From the NCBI GenBank assembly GCA_041397645.1, contig JAWKWE010000008.1:1-64000 (forward strand): 64,000 nt of DNA, written 5' to 3'. The DNA is from Hyphomicrobiaceae bacterium (GTDB lineage: Bacteria; Pseudomonadota; Alphaproteobacteria; Rhizobiales; Hyphomicrobiaceae). The notes below the pieces were generated by a model. It saw nothing but the letters and a program-made list of their open reading frames with translations, made no database searches and was not told the DNA's origin. The first letter of the stretch is position 1. Each line of letters begins with the position of its first letter. The translations under genes were made by a program, and so were the position numbers. Shown here piece after piece: positions 1-8,595 of this stretch.

Positions 1-2
1 AG

Positions 3-197
3 GCCGCATTCGGTCTCAGCGTTGCCCTTCAAACGGCTGCGTTGGCGTGGTTTGCGATGCCGTGGATACGTACGTTCGGCAAAAGTCTCTGTCGTTCGTT
101 CGCCCGGCCTCCCAAAGCGCGCGGCACCTCGGCCGGATCCGGACGGCCAGCCTTCGAGCGGCCCATTTTTGAGGCGTGTGACGGAGTGGATTGGTAA
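3..197 (+). CDS. Possible C-terminal end of a membrane protein (partial)
   Basis: The frame starting at base 3 is open from the window edge to a TAA at 195-197. It begins with a hydrophobic stretch of about 20 residues (leucine, alanine, tryptophan and phenylalanine rich) that could be a last membrane helix. An arginine-rich polar tail follows. This would fit the end of a transporter such as an MFS protein whose start lies left of the window. The other two plus frames are also partly open here and look less protein-like. The evidence is only composition, so the call is weak. Confidence 0.3.
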   Translation, partial: AAFGLSVALQTAALAWFAMPWIRTFGKSLCRSFARPPKARGTSAGSGRPAFERPIFEACDGVDW

Positions 198-571
198 GCG
201 GGGCGCAAAAGCAGTCTCATAAAACGCGGTCGCGTTACGTCGAACTGAGCCACTAAAGGATTGAGTTGGGCGAGCGCCCCTCGGCGAAAGCCCGGCCCAA
301 TGACTGATGTTGTTCCTCCCTGCAAATCGAATTTGTACCCATCGAGATCGCAATTCCGGGGACAGACGCGATGCGCTTGGATACACGACCTAATAGCGAA
401 ACGGCAGTTTAACGAGCGAGGCTGACCTCACAAGCTGTTGTTCACGCCGCCGTCGTTTCCGAGCGAAGACTCCGGACACTCCTTTGTTTCTCTTTTCCTA
501 CGCCAGGCTACTAACCCAGTAACTGCCTTGTTGTGCCGAGCCATTTCCTGCCCCTTCTATTCATCCCCATC
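198..571. other. Non-coding stretch before the trb operon
   Basis: No gene could be supported here. Open frames on both strands are arginine and serine rich and look like chance frames in GC-rich DNA. The promoter of the trb operon is expected in or near this stretch, but no convincing -35/-10 pair was found. No tRNA, relaxase gene or recognisable origin of transfer was seen. Confidence 0.5.
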
Positions 572-594
572 TGAGGCCGCTCGGGACGGCCTCA
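572..594. repeat. Perfect 8-bp hairpin upstream of trbB
   Basis: TGAGGCCG at 572-579 and CGGCCTCA at 587-594 are exact inverted repeats with a 7-base loop. The hairpin ends 46 bases before the trbB start. It is followed by TTCGTT rather than a run of T, so it is a poor intrinsic terminator. It could be a terminator remnant of the gene to the left, a leader hairpin or a protein-binding site. Confidence 0.5.
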
Positions 595-640
595 TTCGTT
601 GGGGACAGCGGTGGCAATCCATTCCATTCAATCGGAGGCA

Positions 641-1579
641 ATGTCGCGCGGCGCGCGCATGCTACGCACGGCGTTCGGTCCTGCGATCGCGCGCTTCCTG
701 GAAGATCCTGTTGTCGTTGAGGTCATGCTCAACCCTGATGGGCGGTTGTGGATCGACCGGCTGTCGAGTGGTTTGGCGGATACCGGAGAAACGGTGTCTG
801 CCTCGGACGGAGAGCGGATCGTTCGGTTGGTTGCGCACCACGTGGGCACCGAAGTCCACGCCGGCGCCCCACGTGTCTCGGCCGAGTTGCCTGAGACGGG
901 GGAGCGCTTTGAGGGACTGTTGCCGCCGGTGGTTGCGGCACCAGCCTTTGCAATCCGGAAACCAGCGGTCGCCGTGTTCACGCTGGACGATTACGTCGCC
1001 GCCGGAATCATGACTTCGGGCCAGGCCAGCGCTTTGAAAGGTGCGGTCGAAGCACGCAAGAATATTCTTGTGGCAGGCGGCACCTCCAGCGGCAAGACGA
1101 CGCTGACCAACGCACTCCTGGCGGAAGTTGCCAAGACCTCGGATCGTGTCGTTCTGATCGAGGACACGCGGGAGCTTCAGTGCAAGGCGCCAAATCTTGT
1201 CGCGCTTCGCACCAGGGACGGCGTGGTCTCGCTATCGGATCTCGTGCGGTCATCGCTTCGCCTGCGGCCTGACCGCATCCCGATCGGAGAGGTGCGCGGC
1301 GCCGAGGCGCTCGACCTGCTCAAGGCCTGGGGCACCGGCCATCCCGGCGGAATCGGCACCATTCATGCCGGTACCGCGCTAGGCGCGCTGCGCCGGCTCG
1401 AGCAGCTGATCCAGGAAGCGGTCGTCACCGTGCCGCGGGCCCTGATCGCGGAAACCATCAATGTCATTGCCGTCCTGTCCGGTCGCGGTGCCGAGCGCCG
1501 TCTAACCGAACTTGCTGATGTCACAGGACTCGGAACTTCAGGCGACTACAGCCTGACAGCAATGGGGGACCAATCATGA
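641..1579 (+). CDS. trbB: TrbB, conjugal transfer secretion ATPase (VirB11 type)
   Basis: This 312-residue protein is the hexameric VirB11/GspE-family ATPase that powers pilus assembly and DNA transfer in P-type mating systems. It acts at the inner face of the cytoplasmic membrane. Walker A GGTSSGKT lies near residues 146-153. A Walker-B-like VVLIEDTREL and the family signature GHPGGIGTIHAG follow. The ATG at 641 is preferred over an in-frame TTG at 599 because GGAG sits about 5 bases upstream of it. The length fits the family. The gene opens a ten-gene trb operon and overlaps trbC by 4 bases, which points to translational coupling. Confidence 0.95.
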   Translation: MSRGARMLRTAFGPAIARFLEDPVVVEVMLNPDGRLWIDRLSSGLADTGETVSASDGERIVRLVAHHVGTEVHAGAPRVSAELPETGERFEGLLPPVVAAPAFAIRKPAVAVFTLDDYVAAGIMTSGQASALKGAVEARKNILVAGGTSSGKTTLTNALLAEVAKTSDRVVLIEDTRELQCKAPNLVALRTRDGVVSLSDLVRSSLRLRPDRIPIGEVRGAEALDLLKAWGTGHPGGIGTIHAGTALGALRRLEQLIQEAVVTVPRALIAETINVIAVLSGRGAERRLTELADVTGLGTSGDYSLTAMGDQS

Positions 1580-1902
1580 GTATCGTCACTTCGTGCAAGC
1601 GAATGGTCGCTTCGACGACCATGGCCGCGGCCGCCTGTTTGAGCGTAGGTCCAGCCTTGGCTGCCGGCTCCAACATGCCATGGGAGCAGCCGCTCAACCA
1701 GATCCTTCAATCGGTCGAAGGACCGGTCGCCAAGATCATCGCTGTCATCATCATCATCGTCACCGGCCTATCGCTCGCGTTCGGCGACACTTCGGGTGGC
1801 TTCCGCAGGCTCATCCAGATCGTGTTTGGCCTATCGATCGCGTTTGCCGCGTCGAGCTTCTTTCTGTCGTTTTTCTCGTTCGGCGGCGGAGTGACGATCT
1901 GA
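1576..1902 (+). CDS. trbC: TrbC, prepilin of the conjugative pilus
   Basis: This 108-residue protein has a basic N-terminus and a signal peptide ending near the ALAAG motif at about residue 30. Two hydrophobic segments follow, one isoleucine rich and one alanine/phenylalanine rich. That is the layout of TrbC/VirB2 pilins, which are processed and polymerised into the transfer pilus. The start overlaps the trbB stop as ATGA, and the stop overlaps the trbD start as TGATG. Identity rests on architecture and position between trbB and trbD rather than on a catalytic motif. Confidence 0.92.
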   Translation: MSIVTSCKRMVASTTMAAAACLSVGPALAAGSNMPWEQPLNQILQSVEGPVAKIIAVIIIIVTGLSLAFGDTSGGFRRLIQIVFGLSIAFAASSFFLSFFSFGGGVTI

Positions 1903-2165
1903 TGGACGGTGAGATCCCAGGTTTCGTCACGCCGGTACATCGCGCGTTGACCGAGCCGATCCTGATGGGCGGTGCTCCACGTTCCATCGCCATCCTTAAC
2001 GGCACGCTCGCAGCTGCCCTCGGCATCGGCCTGCGCCTTTGGGTCGCCGGCCTCCTGCTTTGGTTCGTTGGCCACATGGTCGCCGTCTGGGCCGCCAAGC
2101 GCGACCCTGACTTTGTCGAGGTCATCCGCCGGCACCTTCGCATCCCTGGTCATCTCAACACGTGA
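1902..2165 (+). CDS. trbD: TrbD, VirB3-like inner membrane protein
   Basis: The 87-residue product starts with a short polar segment containing PVHRALTEPILMGGAPR, typical of TrbD/VirB3. One or two membrane segments then follow (about residues 28-60). VirB3-type proteins sit in the inner membrane and work with the large ATPase TrbE and the pilin TrbC. The ATG overlaps the trbC stop (TGATG), so the start is well fixed. Confidence 0.92.
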   Translation: MDGEIPGFVTPVHRALTEPILMGGAPRSIAILNGTLAAALGIGLRLWVAGLLLWFVGHMVAVWAAKRDPDFVEVIRRHLRIPGHLNT

Positions 2166-2173
2166 GGTCTTAT

Positions 2174-4615
2174 ATGATGAATCTTGCCGAATACCGCCGT
2201 TCCAATACCCGTCTTGCGGATTTTCTGCCGTGGGCGGCCCTTGTCGACGAGGGGATCATCCTGAACAAGGACGGGTCGTTCCAGCGCACGGCAAAGTTTC
2301 GGGGACCGGACCTCGACAGCGCCGTGCCGGCAGAGCTTGTTGCTGTTGCCGGGCGCCTCAACAACGCGCTGCGCCGGCTCGAATCCGGCTGGGCAATCTT
2401 TGTCGAAGCCCAGCGCCATTCGGCGGGAGCTTATCCGCCCAACACCTTTCCGGATGTCGCCTCTGCCCTGGTCGATGCGGAGCGGAGAGCACAGTTCGAA
2501 GAGGCCGGCGCCCACTACGAGTCGAGTTATTACCTGACATTTCTTTATCTGCCGCCGGCCGAGGGCACGGCAAGAGCGGAACGGCTGCTTTACGAGGGTA
2601 GCAACCGCACCGTGGATGCTGACGCACGGGAAGTTCTCCGCGGCTTCATCGACCGGACCAGTCGCGTGCTTCAGCTCGTCGAGGCGTTCATGCCCGAGTG
2701 CGCCTGGCTCGACGACGAGGCGACACTGACCTACCTGCACTCCACGGTCTCGACCAAGCGGCACCGGGTCAGGGTGCCCGAGATCCCAATGTATCTCGAC
2801 GCGCTGCTTGCCGATCAACCGTTGACAGGCGGTCTCGAGCCGATGCTCGGCTCAGCGCATCTGCGAGTTCTGACCATCGTCGGGTTTCCGACGGCGACGA
2901 CGCCCGGGATTCTCGACGACCTCAACCGTCTTGCCTTCGCCTATCGCTGGTCGACCCGCGCGATCATGCTCGACAAGGCGGATGCGACAAAACTTCTGAC
3001 GAGGATCAGGCGGCAATGGTTCGCCAAACGCAAGTCAGTGGCCGCAATCCTGAAGGAGGTGATGACCAACGAGGCGTCTGCGCTCCTCGACACCGATGCG
3101 CATAACAAGGCGCTGGATGCCGACGCCGCACTGCAGGAACTGGGCTCGGATCAAATTGGGCAGACCTTTGTCACGGCGACAATCACGGTCTGGGACACCG
3201 ATCCTGCTACCGCCGACGAGAAGCTCCGCCTCGTCGAGAAGGTGATCCAGGGGCGGGATTTCACCTGCATGGTCGAGACGGTGAATGCAGTCGAGGCCTG
3301 GCTCGGCAGCTTACCGGGACATGTCTATGCCAATGTCCGTCAGCCACCGATCTCAACGCTGAATTTGGCGCACATGATCCCACTGTCTGCGGTATGGGCT
3401 GGCGAAGCGAGGGACCACCATTTCAAGGCGCCACCGCTGTTCCTGGCCAAGACGGAAGGTTCAACGCCGTTTCGTTTTTCGCTTCATGTCGGCGATGTCG
3501 GACATACGCTGGTAGTTGGCCCGACCGGCGCCGGTAAATCGGTGCTGTTGGCGTTGATGGCATTGCAATTCCGGCGCTACGGCGAATCTCAGATTTTTGC
3601 GTTCGATTTTGGCTGTTCCGTACGTGCTGCCACGATTGCCATGGGCGGCGATTGGCATGACATCGGCGGCGTGCTCTCGGGCGAATCCGCGGAGTTCGTT
3701 GAGCTTCAGCCGCTTGCGGCAATTGACGAACCATCTGAGCGTGCTTGGGCAGCAGAGTGGATCACCGCGATCCTCGGTCGTGAAAGGGTCGAAGTCACGC
3801 CGGAAGCCAAGGATCATCTATGGTCGGCACTCACCTCGCTCGCTTCAGCACCGATCGGGGAGAGGACCCTGACGGGTCTTTGTGTTCTTCTTCAGTCCAA
3901 TGCGTTGAAGCAGGCGCTGCAGCCTTATTGCCTCGGGGGGCCGTACGGCCGGCTTCTCGATGCGGAGTTCGAACGCCTTGGCGATGCCGCTGTTCAGGTC
4001 TTCGAGACCGATGGGCTGATCGGCACCGCCGTCGCGCCGGCTGTCCTTTCCTACCTGTTCCACCGTATTGAAGCACGGCTTGATGGTCGGCCAACTCTGC
4101 TCATCATCGATGAAGGATGGCTCGCGCTCGATGATGAAGGGTTTTCCGGTCAACTGCGTGAGTGGCTGAAAGCCCTTCGCAAGAAGAACGCCTCCGTCAT
4201 TTTCGCCACCCAGTCGTTGGCTGATATCGATGGCTCCGCGATCGCGCCTGTTATCATCGAGAGCTGCCCCACGCGCATTTTGTTGCCGAACGACCGCGCC
4301 ATCGAGCCACAAATCACGGCAATCTATCGACGCTTTGGGCTTAACGACCGGCAGATCGAGATCCTGGCGCGCGCGACGCCGAAGCGCGACTATTACTGTC
4401 AGTCGCGGCGCGGCAATCGCCTGTTCGAGCTCGGTCTCGGTGAGGTTGCCCTGGCCTTCACGGCCGCTTCCTCCAAAGCCGACCAGGCCCTTATCGAACA
4501 GGTCCTTGCCGAACATGGCCGTGAGGACTTTGTGCGCGGCTGGCTCAGGGCGCGCGACATCTCCTGGGCGACCGACCTCATCCCGCATTTCAGTGAATTG
4601 GAGGTCTCGAAATGA
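2174..4615 (+). CDS. trbE: TrbE, large conjugation ATPase (VirB4 type)
   Basis: This 813-residue protein is the VirB4-class ATPase of the mating channel. Walker A GPTGAGKS lies near residues 449-456 and Walker B LLIIDEGWLAL near 640-650. An ATQSLADI segment typical of the family follows. The N-terminal half is the CagE/TrbE/VirB domain. The ATG at 2174 has GAGG about 7 bases upstream. An in-frame GTG at 2162, overlapping the trbD stop, is an alternative that adds four residues. The length is normal for TrbE, and the gene overlaps trbJ by 4 bases. Confidence 0.96.
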   Translation: MMNLAEYRRSNTRLADFLPWAALVDEGIILNKDGSFQRTAKFRGPDLDSAVPAELVAVAGRLNNALRRLESGWAIFVEAQRHSAGAYPPNTFPDVASALVDAERRAQFEEAGAHYESSYYLTFLYLPPAEGTARAERLLYEGSNRTVDADAREVLRGFIDRTSRVLQLVEAFMPECAWLDDEATLTYLHSTVSTKRHRVRVPEIPMYLDALLADQPLTGGLEPMLGSAHLRVLTIVGFPTATTPGILDDLNRLAFAYRWSTRAIMLDKADATKLLTRIRRQWFAKRKSVAAILKEVMTNEASALLDTDAHNKALDADAALQELGSDQIGQTFVTATITVWDTDPATADEKLRLVEKVIQGRDFTCMVETVNAVEAWLGSLPGHVYANVRQPPISTLNLAHMIPLSAVWAGEARDHHFKAPPLFLAKTEGSTPFRFSLHVGDVGHTLVVGPTGAGKSVLLALMALQFRRYGESQIFAFDFGCSVRAATIAMGGDWHDIGGVLSGESAEFVELQPLAAIDEPSERAWAAEWITAILGRERVEVTPEAKDHLWSALTSLASAPIGERTLTGLCVLLQSNALKQALQPYCLGGPYGRLLDAEFERLGDAAVQVFETDGLIGTAVAPAVLSYLFHRIEARLDGRPTLLIIDEGWLALDDEGFSGQLREWLKALRKKNASVIFATQSLADIDGSAIAPVIIESCPTRILLPNDRAIEPQITAIYRRFGLNDRQIEILARATPKRDYYCQSRRGNRLFELGLGEVALAFTAASSKADQALIEQVLAEHGREDFVRGWLRARDISWATDLIPHFSELEVSK

Positions 4616-5346
4616 ACCGCCTTTACCGCCTCGCCACCGCCAGCATAATCGCGATCACCGTTGCCGTCAGCTTGAGGCCGGCGTCGGCGCAATTGGTCGT
4701 TTTTGATCCCAATAACTATGCACAAAACGTGCTGACAGCCGCTCGCAGCCTGCAGCAGATCAACAACCAGATCGCGTCTCTGCAGAATCAGGCGCAGATG
4801 CTCGTTAACCAGGCGAAGAACCTGGCAACGCTGCCGTTCTCGTCGTTGTTGCAACTGGAGCAATCGATCCAGCGGACCCAACAGCTTCTCGCTCAGGCCC
4901 AGCGCATCGCCTACGACGTCGGGCAGATTGATCGTGCGTTTTCAACGACCTACGCGCCGGCAACATTCAGTATCTCGGATCAGGCGTTGATCGCAAACGC
5001 GCAGACGCGTTGGCAGAACGCAATGGCGGGCCTGCAGGACGCCATGCGGACGCAGGCCACGGTCGTTGGCAATCTCAATACCAACCGTACCCAGATGTCC
5101 GCGCTTGTCACCGCGAGCCAGGGCGCGACCGGGGCGCTACAGGCGAGCCAGGCCGGCAATCAGCTCATGGCCTTGCAAGCTCAGCAGCTAGCCGACCTCA
5201 CGGCGGTCGTCGCGGCTCATGGGCGCGCACAGAACCTGGAGTCTGCTCAGCGTGCCGCCGCGCAGGACCAGAGCAGGGAGCAGCTGCGCCGCTTCCTGAC
5301 CCCGGGCCAGGGATATCAACCCACAGCCGTTCGGATGTTTCACTGA
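4612..5346 (+). CDS. trbJ: TrbJ, periplasmic mating-pair protein (VirB5-like)
   Basis: This 244-residue protein has a cleavable signal peptide ending near PASAQ (about residue 26). The body is rich in glutamine, asparagine and alanine and is probably coiled coil, as expected for TrbJ, a periplasmic or pilus-tip protein. It starts within the last codons of trbE (ATGA overlap) and its TGA overlaps the next start. In some plasmids TrbJ/TrbK is linked with entry exclusion. Here the role is inferred from family and order. Confidence 0.92.
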   Translation: MNRLYRLATASIIAITVAVSLRPASAQLVVFDPNNYAQNVLTAARSLQQINNQIASLQNQAQMLVNQAKNLATLPFSSLLQLEQSIQRTQQLLAQAQRIAYDVGQIDRAFSTTYAPATFSISDQALIANAQTRWQNAMAGLQDAMRTQATVVGNLNTNRTQMSALVTASQGATGALQASQAGNQLMALQAQQLADLTAVVAAHGRAQNLESAQRAAAQDQSREQLRRFLTPGQGYQPTAVRMFH

Positions 5347-5723
5347 TGAAGAAGTTAGCGATCGATAGGCTGCCGATGATCGCGGCCATGGTGCTCGTCG
5401 TCCTCATCGTCGCGGCCTGTGCAATTCGCCTGCGTGACGACGAAAACCAAACCACGTCCGCCACATCCTTCGACCAGGCGTCTGATCCGTTGGCAACAAG
5501 GCTCGCGCAGTGCCGCTCCGTGACCTCGGAGCAGAAAGAGGCTCTGTCGGAATGTCGCAAGGCTTGGGCTGAGAAACGCCGTCAATTCCTCAGGCAGACA
5601 TCTCCAACGTCCCCGGAAAGCGCCGCTTCTCACGGCACATCACCATTGTTCATCCCCTCTGAGCATGACCGCGGGCCCAGGCTCGGGCCGCACGATTCAG
5701 TAACGCAGTCTGGGAAGGAGTAA
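5346..5723 (+). CDS. trbK: TrbK-like small lipoprotein, probable entry exclusion
   Basis: The 125-residue product begins with a basic N-terminus and a hydrophobic stretch ending in IVAAC, a plausible lipobox with Cys25. A conserved-looking region with cysteines (QCRSV and ECRKAWAEKRRQFL) follows, then a low-complexity tail. That matches the TrbK-type proteins found between trbJ and trbL in alphaproteobacterial elements. TrbK blocks entry of a second copy of the same element in IncP plasmids. That function here is inferred from position. The start overlaps the trbJ stop. Confidence 0.8.
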   Translation: MKKLAIDRLPMIAAMVLVVLIVAACAIRLRDDENQTTSATSFDQASDPLATRLAQCRSVTSEQKEALSECRKAWAEKRRQFLRQTSPTSPESAASHGTSPLFIPSEHDRGPRLGPHDSVTQSGKE

Positions 5724-5726
5724 GCG

Positions 5727-6932
5727 ATGAGCGGTACGGGCATTATCGACCAGTTCCTGGAGACCTTTACCCGCTACATCGATTCCGGCTTCGGGCTGCT
5801 TGGAGGCGAAGTCGGATATCTCGCCACGACACTAGCGGCCATTGACCTCACGCTGGCGGGCCTATTCTGGGCATGGGGTGCTGACGAAGACATCCTGGCG
5901 CGCCTTGTCAGGAAGACCCTGTTTGTCGGCGTCTTCGCCTTCCTGATCGGCAATTGGAACAGCCTGGCCCGCACCATCTTCGAAAGCTTTGCCGGTTTGG
6001 GTCTGAAAGCCTCGGGCACCGGCCTTTCCTCAGCCGATTTCTTGAGGCCCGGAAAGATCGCCCAGGTTGGCCTTGATGCCGGACGACCACTCCTCGACTC
6101 AGCCTGGGGACTGATGGGGTATGTCGGCTTCATCGAGAACTTTATCCAGATCGTGGTGCTGCTGTTCGCCTGGATCGTGGTGCTGCTGGCTTTCTTCATT
6201 CTGGCCATCCAGCTCTTCATCACCCTGATTGAGTTCAAGCTGACGACGCTCGCTGGCTTCGTGCTGATCCCGTTCGGCCTGTTCGGCAAGACCGCCTTCG
6301 CCGCCGAGCGGGTGCTCGGCAACGTGATTTCTTCCGGGATCAAGATTCTGGTGCTTGCCGTCATCGTCGGCATCGGCTCGACGCTGTTTGCGCAATTCAC
6401 GGCAGGATTTGCCGGCAACCAGCCGACCATCGACAACGCGATGGCGCTTGTGCTCGGCGCACTTTCTCTTCTCGGCCTCGGTATTTTCGGGCCCGGCATT
6501 GCCAATGGCATCGTATCCGGTGGACCGCAACTCGGTGCCGGAGCCGCCGTCGGCACCGGTTTAGCCGCTGGGGGCGCCATCGCTGCTGGCGCCGGCCTCG
6601 CGGCAGGCGGCGCAGGACTGGCAGGTGGAGCGCTCGTAGGTGGCGCCCGTGGCGCAGCCACGATAGCGAGCGGAACGGCAAGTGCCTACCGAGCCGGAGG
6701 ATTGAGTGGTGTCGCCAGCGCAGGCGGCTCGGCAATCGTCAGCCCGCTGCGCCGCATGGCAGCCGGACTGACAAGTAGCTCGCCGACCACAGATGCGCCT
6801 CCGGCCTGGGCGCGCCGCATGAAGCGCGCGCAGACCGTGAACCAGGGCGTGTCCGCCGCCACCCACGCCGTTCGTAGCGGCGATAGTGCCGGTGGCGGAT
6901 CCTCCGTCGACCTGTCCGAGGGAGGGCAGTGA
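5727..6932 (+). CDS. trbL: TrbL, polytopic mating-channel protein (VirB6 type)
   Basis: This 401-residue protein has about six hydrophobic segments between residues 20 and 260. A long glycine/alanine-rich region (about 260-330) and a polar tail follow. This is the layout of TrbL/VirB6, which forms part of the inner membrane translocation channel. The start lies 3 bases after the trbK stop, with GGAG upstream. The low-complexity Gly-Ala tract also makes the opposite strand look coding; that is an artefact. Confidence 0.95.
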   Translation: MSGTGIIDQFLETFTRYIDSGFGLLGGEVGYLATTLAAIDLTLAGLFWAWGADEDILARLVRKTLFVGVFAFLIGNWNSLARTIFESFAGLGLKASGTGLSSADFLRPGKIAQVGLDAGRPLLDSAWGLMGYVGFIENFIQIVVLLFAWIVVLLAFFILAIQLFITLIEFKLTTLAGFVLIPFGLFGKTAFAAERVLGNVISSGIKILVLAVIVGIGSTLFAQFTAGFAGNQPTIDNAMALVLGALSLLGLGIFGPGIANGIVSGGPQLGAGAAVGTGLAAGGAIAAGAGLAAGGAGLAGGALVGGARGAATIASGTASAYRAGGLSGVASAGGSAIVSPLRRMAAGLTSSSPTTDAPPAWARRMKRAQTVNQGVSAATHAVRSGDSAGGGSSVDLSEGGQ

Positions 6933-7612
6933 TGTTCAAACGACCATCCGTGCATTACGGCCGCACGCCAGAGCCAGTGACGTCTTACCAGAAGGCGGCT
7001 CAGGTCTGGGATGAGCGCATCGGGTCGGCGCGCGTTCAGGCCAGAAACTGGCGGTTGATAGCATTCGGATGTCTGTTGCTGTCGGGAGGGCTCGCCGCCG
7101 GCCTCGTCTGGCAGTCCACCAAAGGCACCGTCACGCCATGGGTGGTGGAGATCGACCATCTCGGTCAGGCCCAAGCGGTTGCGCCGGCGAGTCCTTTCTA
7201 TCAGCCGACCGATCCGCAAATCGCGTTTCATCTCGCGCGCTTCATCGAAGATGTGCGAGGCCTTCCATCGGACGCCATTGTGCTGCGTCAGGGTTGGCTC
7301 CGCGCCTACGACTTTACGACCGATCGTGGCGCTGCAGCGCTGAACGACTACGCACGTACCAATAACCCCTTTGCCAGGCTCGGCAACACACAAGTTGCAG
7401 TCGAGATCTCCAGCGTCATTCGCGCCTCGCCGGAGAGCTTTCGGATTGCATGGACCGAGCGCCGCTACGACAGCGGCCAGCTAGCCGCGACCGAGCGCTG
7501 GACCGCGATCCTTTCTGTCGTCATCGAAACCCCTCGCGATGCCGATCGTCTCCGCAAGAACCCGCTCGGCGTCTATGTCAATGCGATCAACTGGTCAAAG
7601 GAGCTCGGTTAG
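6932..7612 (+). CDS. trbF: TrbF, VirB8-like inner membrane assembly factor
   Basis: The 226-residue protein has a cytoplasmic N-terminus and one membrane segment near residues 36-56. Its periplasmic domain contains TPWVVEIDHLGQAQAV, typical of TrbF. VirB8-class proteins nucleate channel assembly by contacting TrbG, TrbI and TrbL. The ATG at 6932 overlaps the trbL stop (TGATG) with GGAGGG just upstream. A GTG at 6929 is possible but too close to the ribosome site. Confidence 0.94.
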   Translation: MFKRPSVHYGRTPEPVTSYQKAAQVWDERIGSARVQARNWRLIAFGCLLLSGGLAAGLVWQSTKGTVTPWVVEIDHLGQAQAVAPASPFYQPTDPQIAFHLARFIEDVRGLPSDAIVLRQGWLRAYDFTTDRGAAALNDYARTNNPFARLGNTQVAVEISSVIRASPESFRIAWTERRYDSGQLAATERWTAILSVVIETPRDADRLRKNPLGVYVNAINWSKELG

Positions 7613-8595
7613 TGAGAAAACCCGTACCGCGATCCGCGCACCCCGAATGGAATCGAGCGCCCTTACGTCTCGCTTTTCTTCTGACGGTCGCGCTCTCCGG
7701 CTGCACGACCTTCAAGCCGCCACAGATCAGCTATGATGATGAGGTACCGCCATCTCCCGATCTCCCGATGCCGGCCGATGACCACGCGCGTCCCTTGCAT
7801 GTCCCACCGGCCTGGACTCCAACTCGTGGCGGCAACAAGGGTGAAACAGAGTCAAAGGACCCGACCGGTCGCGTCGAGATCGCCAATGATGTGGCGCGTG
7901 TCCAGCCGCGGCGGGCAGGGTATTTCAATGCCGTACAGGTCTTTCCCTATAGCCCCGGCGCGCTCTATCAAATCTATGCCTCGCCCGGGCAGATTACGGA
8001 TATCGCGCTCGAACCTGGCGAACAGCTAACCGGTTCGGGTCCGCTCGCCGCTGGGGATACCGTGCGCTGGATCGTCGCCGACACGGAGAGCGGCAGCGCT
8101 GATACCAGGCGCGTTCACATCATGGTCAAGCCAACGCGCCCCGCCATCGAGACCAACCTTGTCGTCAACACCGATCGACGAACCTACCTCATCGAACTTC
8201 GCTCTCGCGAAAAGCTCTACATGCCGTCGGTCGCCTGGTTCTACCCGGAAGACCGGACCAGCCGCTCCCGGACGTTGCCGCTAACGCCGCTCATCCCGGA
8301 AAAGGATCAGCGTCGATATCGCTATGTGATCGAAGGCGACAACCCGCCGTGGCGGCCAGTGAATGCCTATGACGACGGTCGCAAGGTCTACATCGAATTC
8401 TCGCCCGGGATTGGCCAGGGCGAAATGCCACCGCTGTTTGTCATCGGCCAGGACGGCAAGCCCGAACTCGTCAACTATCGCGTCTACAGGAATGTCCTGA
8501 TTGCCGATCGTCTGTTCGCCGCGGCCGAGCTTCGCCTCGGTACAGACAATCAGCAGAAAGTCCGAATTGTCAGAAACGATGGGAGGCGATCGTGA
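7612..8595 (+). CDS. trbG: TrbG, outer-membrane-associated channel protein (VirB9 type)
   Basis: This 327-residue protein starts at a GTG overlapping the trbF stop TAG. Its signal sequence ends in VALSGC with Cys31, so it is probably a lipoprotein, unlike many VirB9 proteins. The C-terminal half carries the CagX/VirB9 fold, with features such as SREKLYMPSVAWFYPED and PPLFVIGQDGKPELVNYR. It forms the outer core of the mating channel with TrbI. No ATG lies near the expected start, which supports GTG. Confidence 0.94.
   Translation: MRKPVPRSAHPEWNRAPLRLAFLLTVALSGCTTFKPPQISYDDEVPPSPDLPMPADDHARPLHVPPAWTPTRGGNKGETESKDPTGRVEIANDVARVQPRRAGYFNAVQVFPYSPGALYQIYASPGQITDIALEPGEQLTGSGPLAAGDTVRWIVADTESGSADTRRVHIMVKPTRPAIETNLVVNTDRRTYLIELRSREKLYMPSVAWFYPEDRTSRSRTLPLTPLIPEKDQRRYRYVIEGDNPPWRPVNAYDDGRKVYIEFSPGIGQGEMPPLFVIGQDGKPELVNYRVYRNVLIADRLFAAAELRLGTDNQQKVRIVRNDGRRS

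Noticed and set aside
438..1013. Long plus-strand frame overlapping the start of trbB
   Set aside because: It is rich in Arg, Ser and Cys, has no domain, and lies in another frame of trbB, which has clear ATPase motifs.
2150..2818. Minus-strand frame of 222 codons
   Set aside because: It is opposite trbD/trbE and has no recognisable motif; a shadow of GC-rich codon use.
3845..4588. Minus-strand frame of 247 codons
   Set aside because: It is antisense to the C-terminal half of trbE and no family features are seen.
5774..6661. Minus-strand Pro/Ala/Ser-rich frame of 295 codons
   Set aside because: It mirrors the Gly-Ala repeat of trbL; the composition is explained by the opposite strand.
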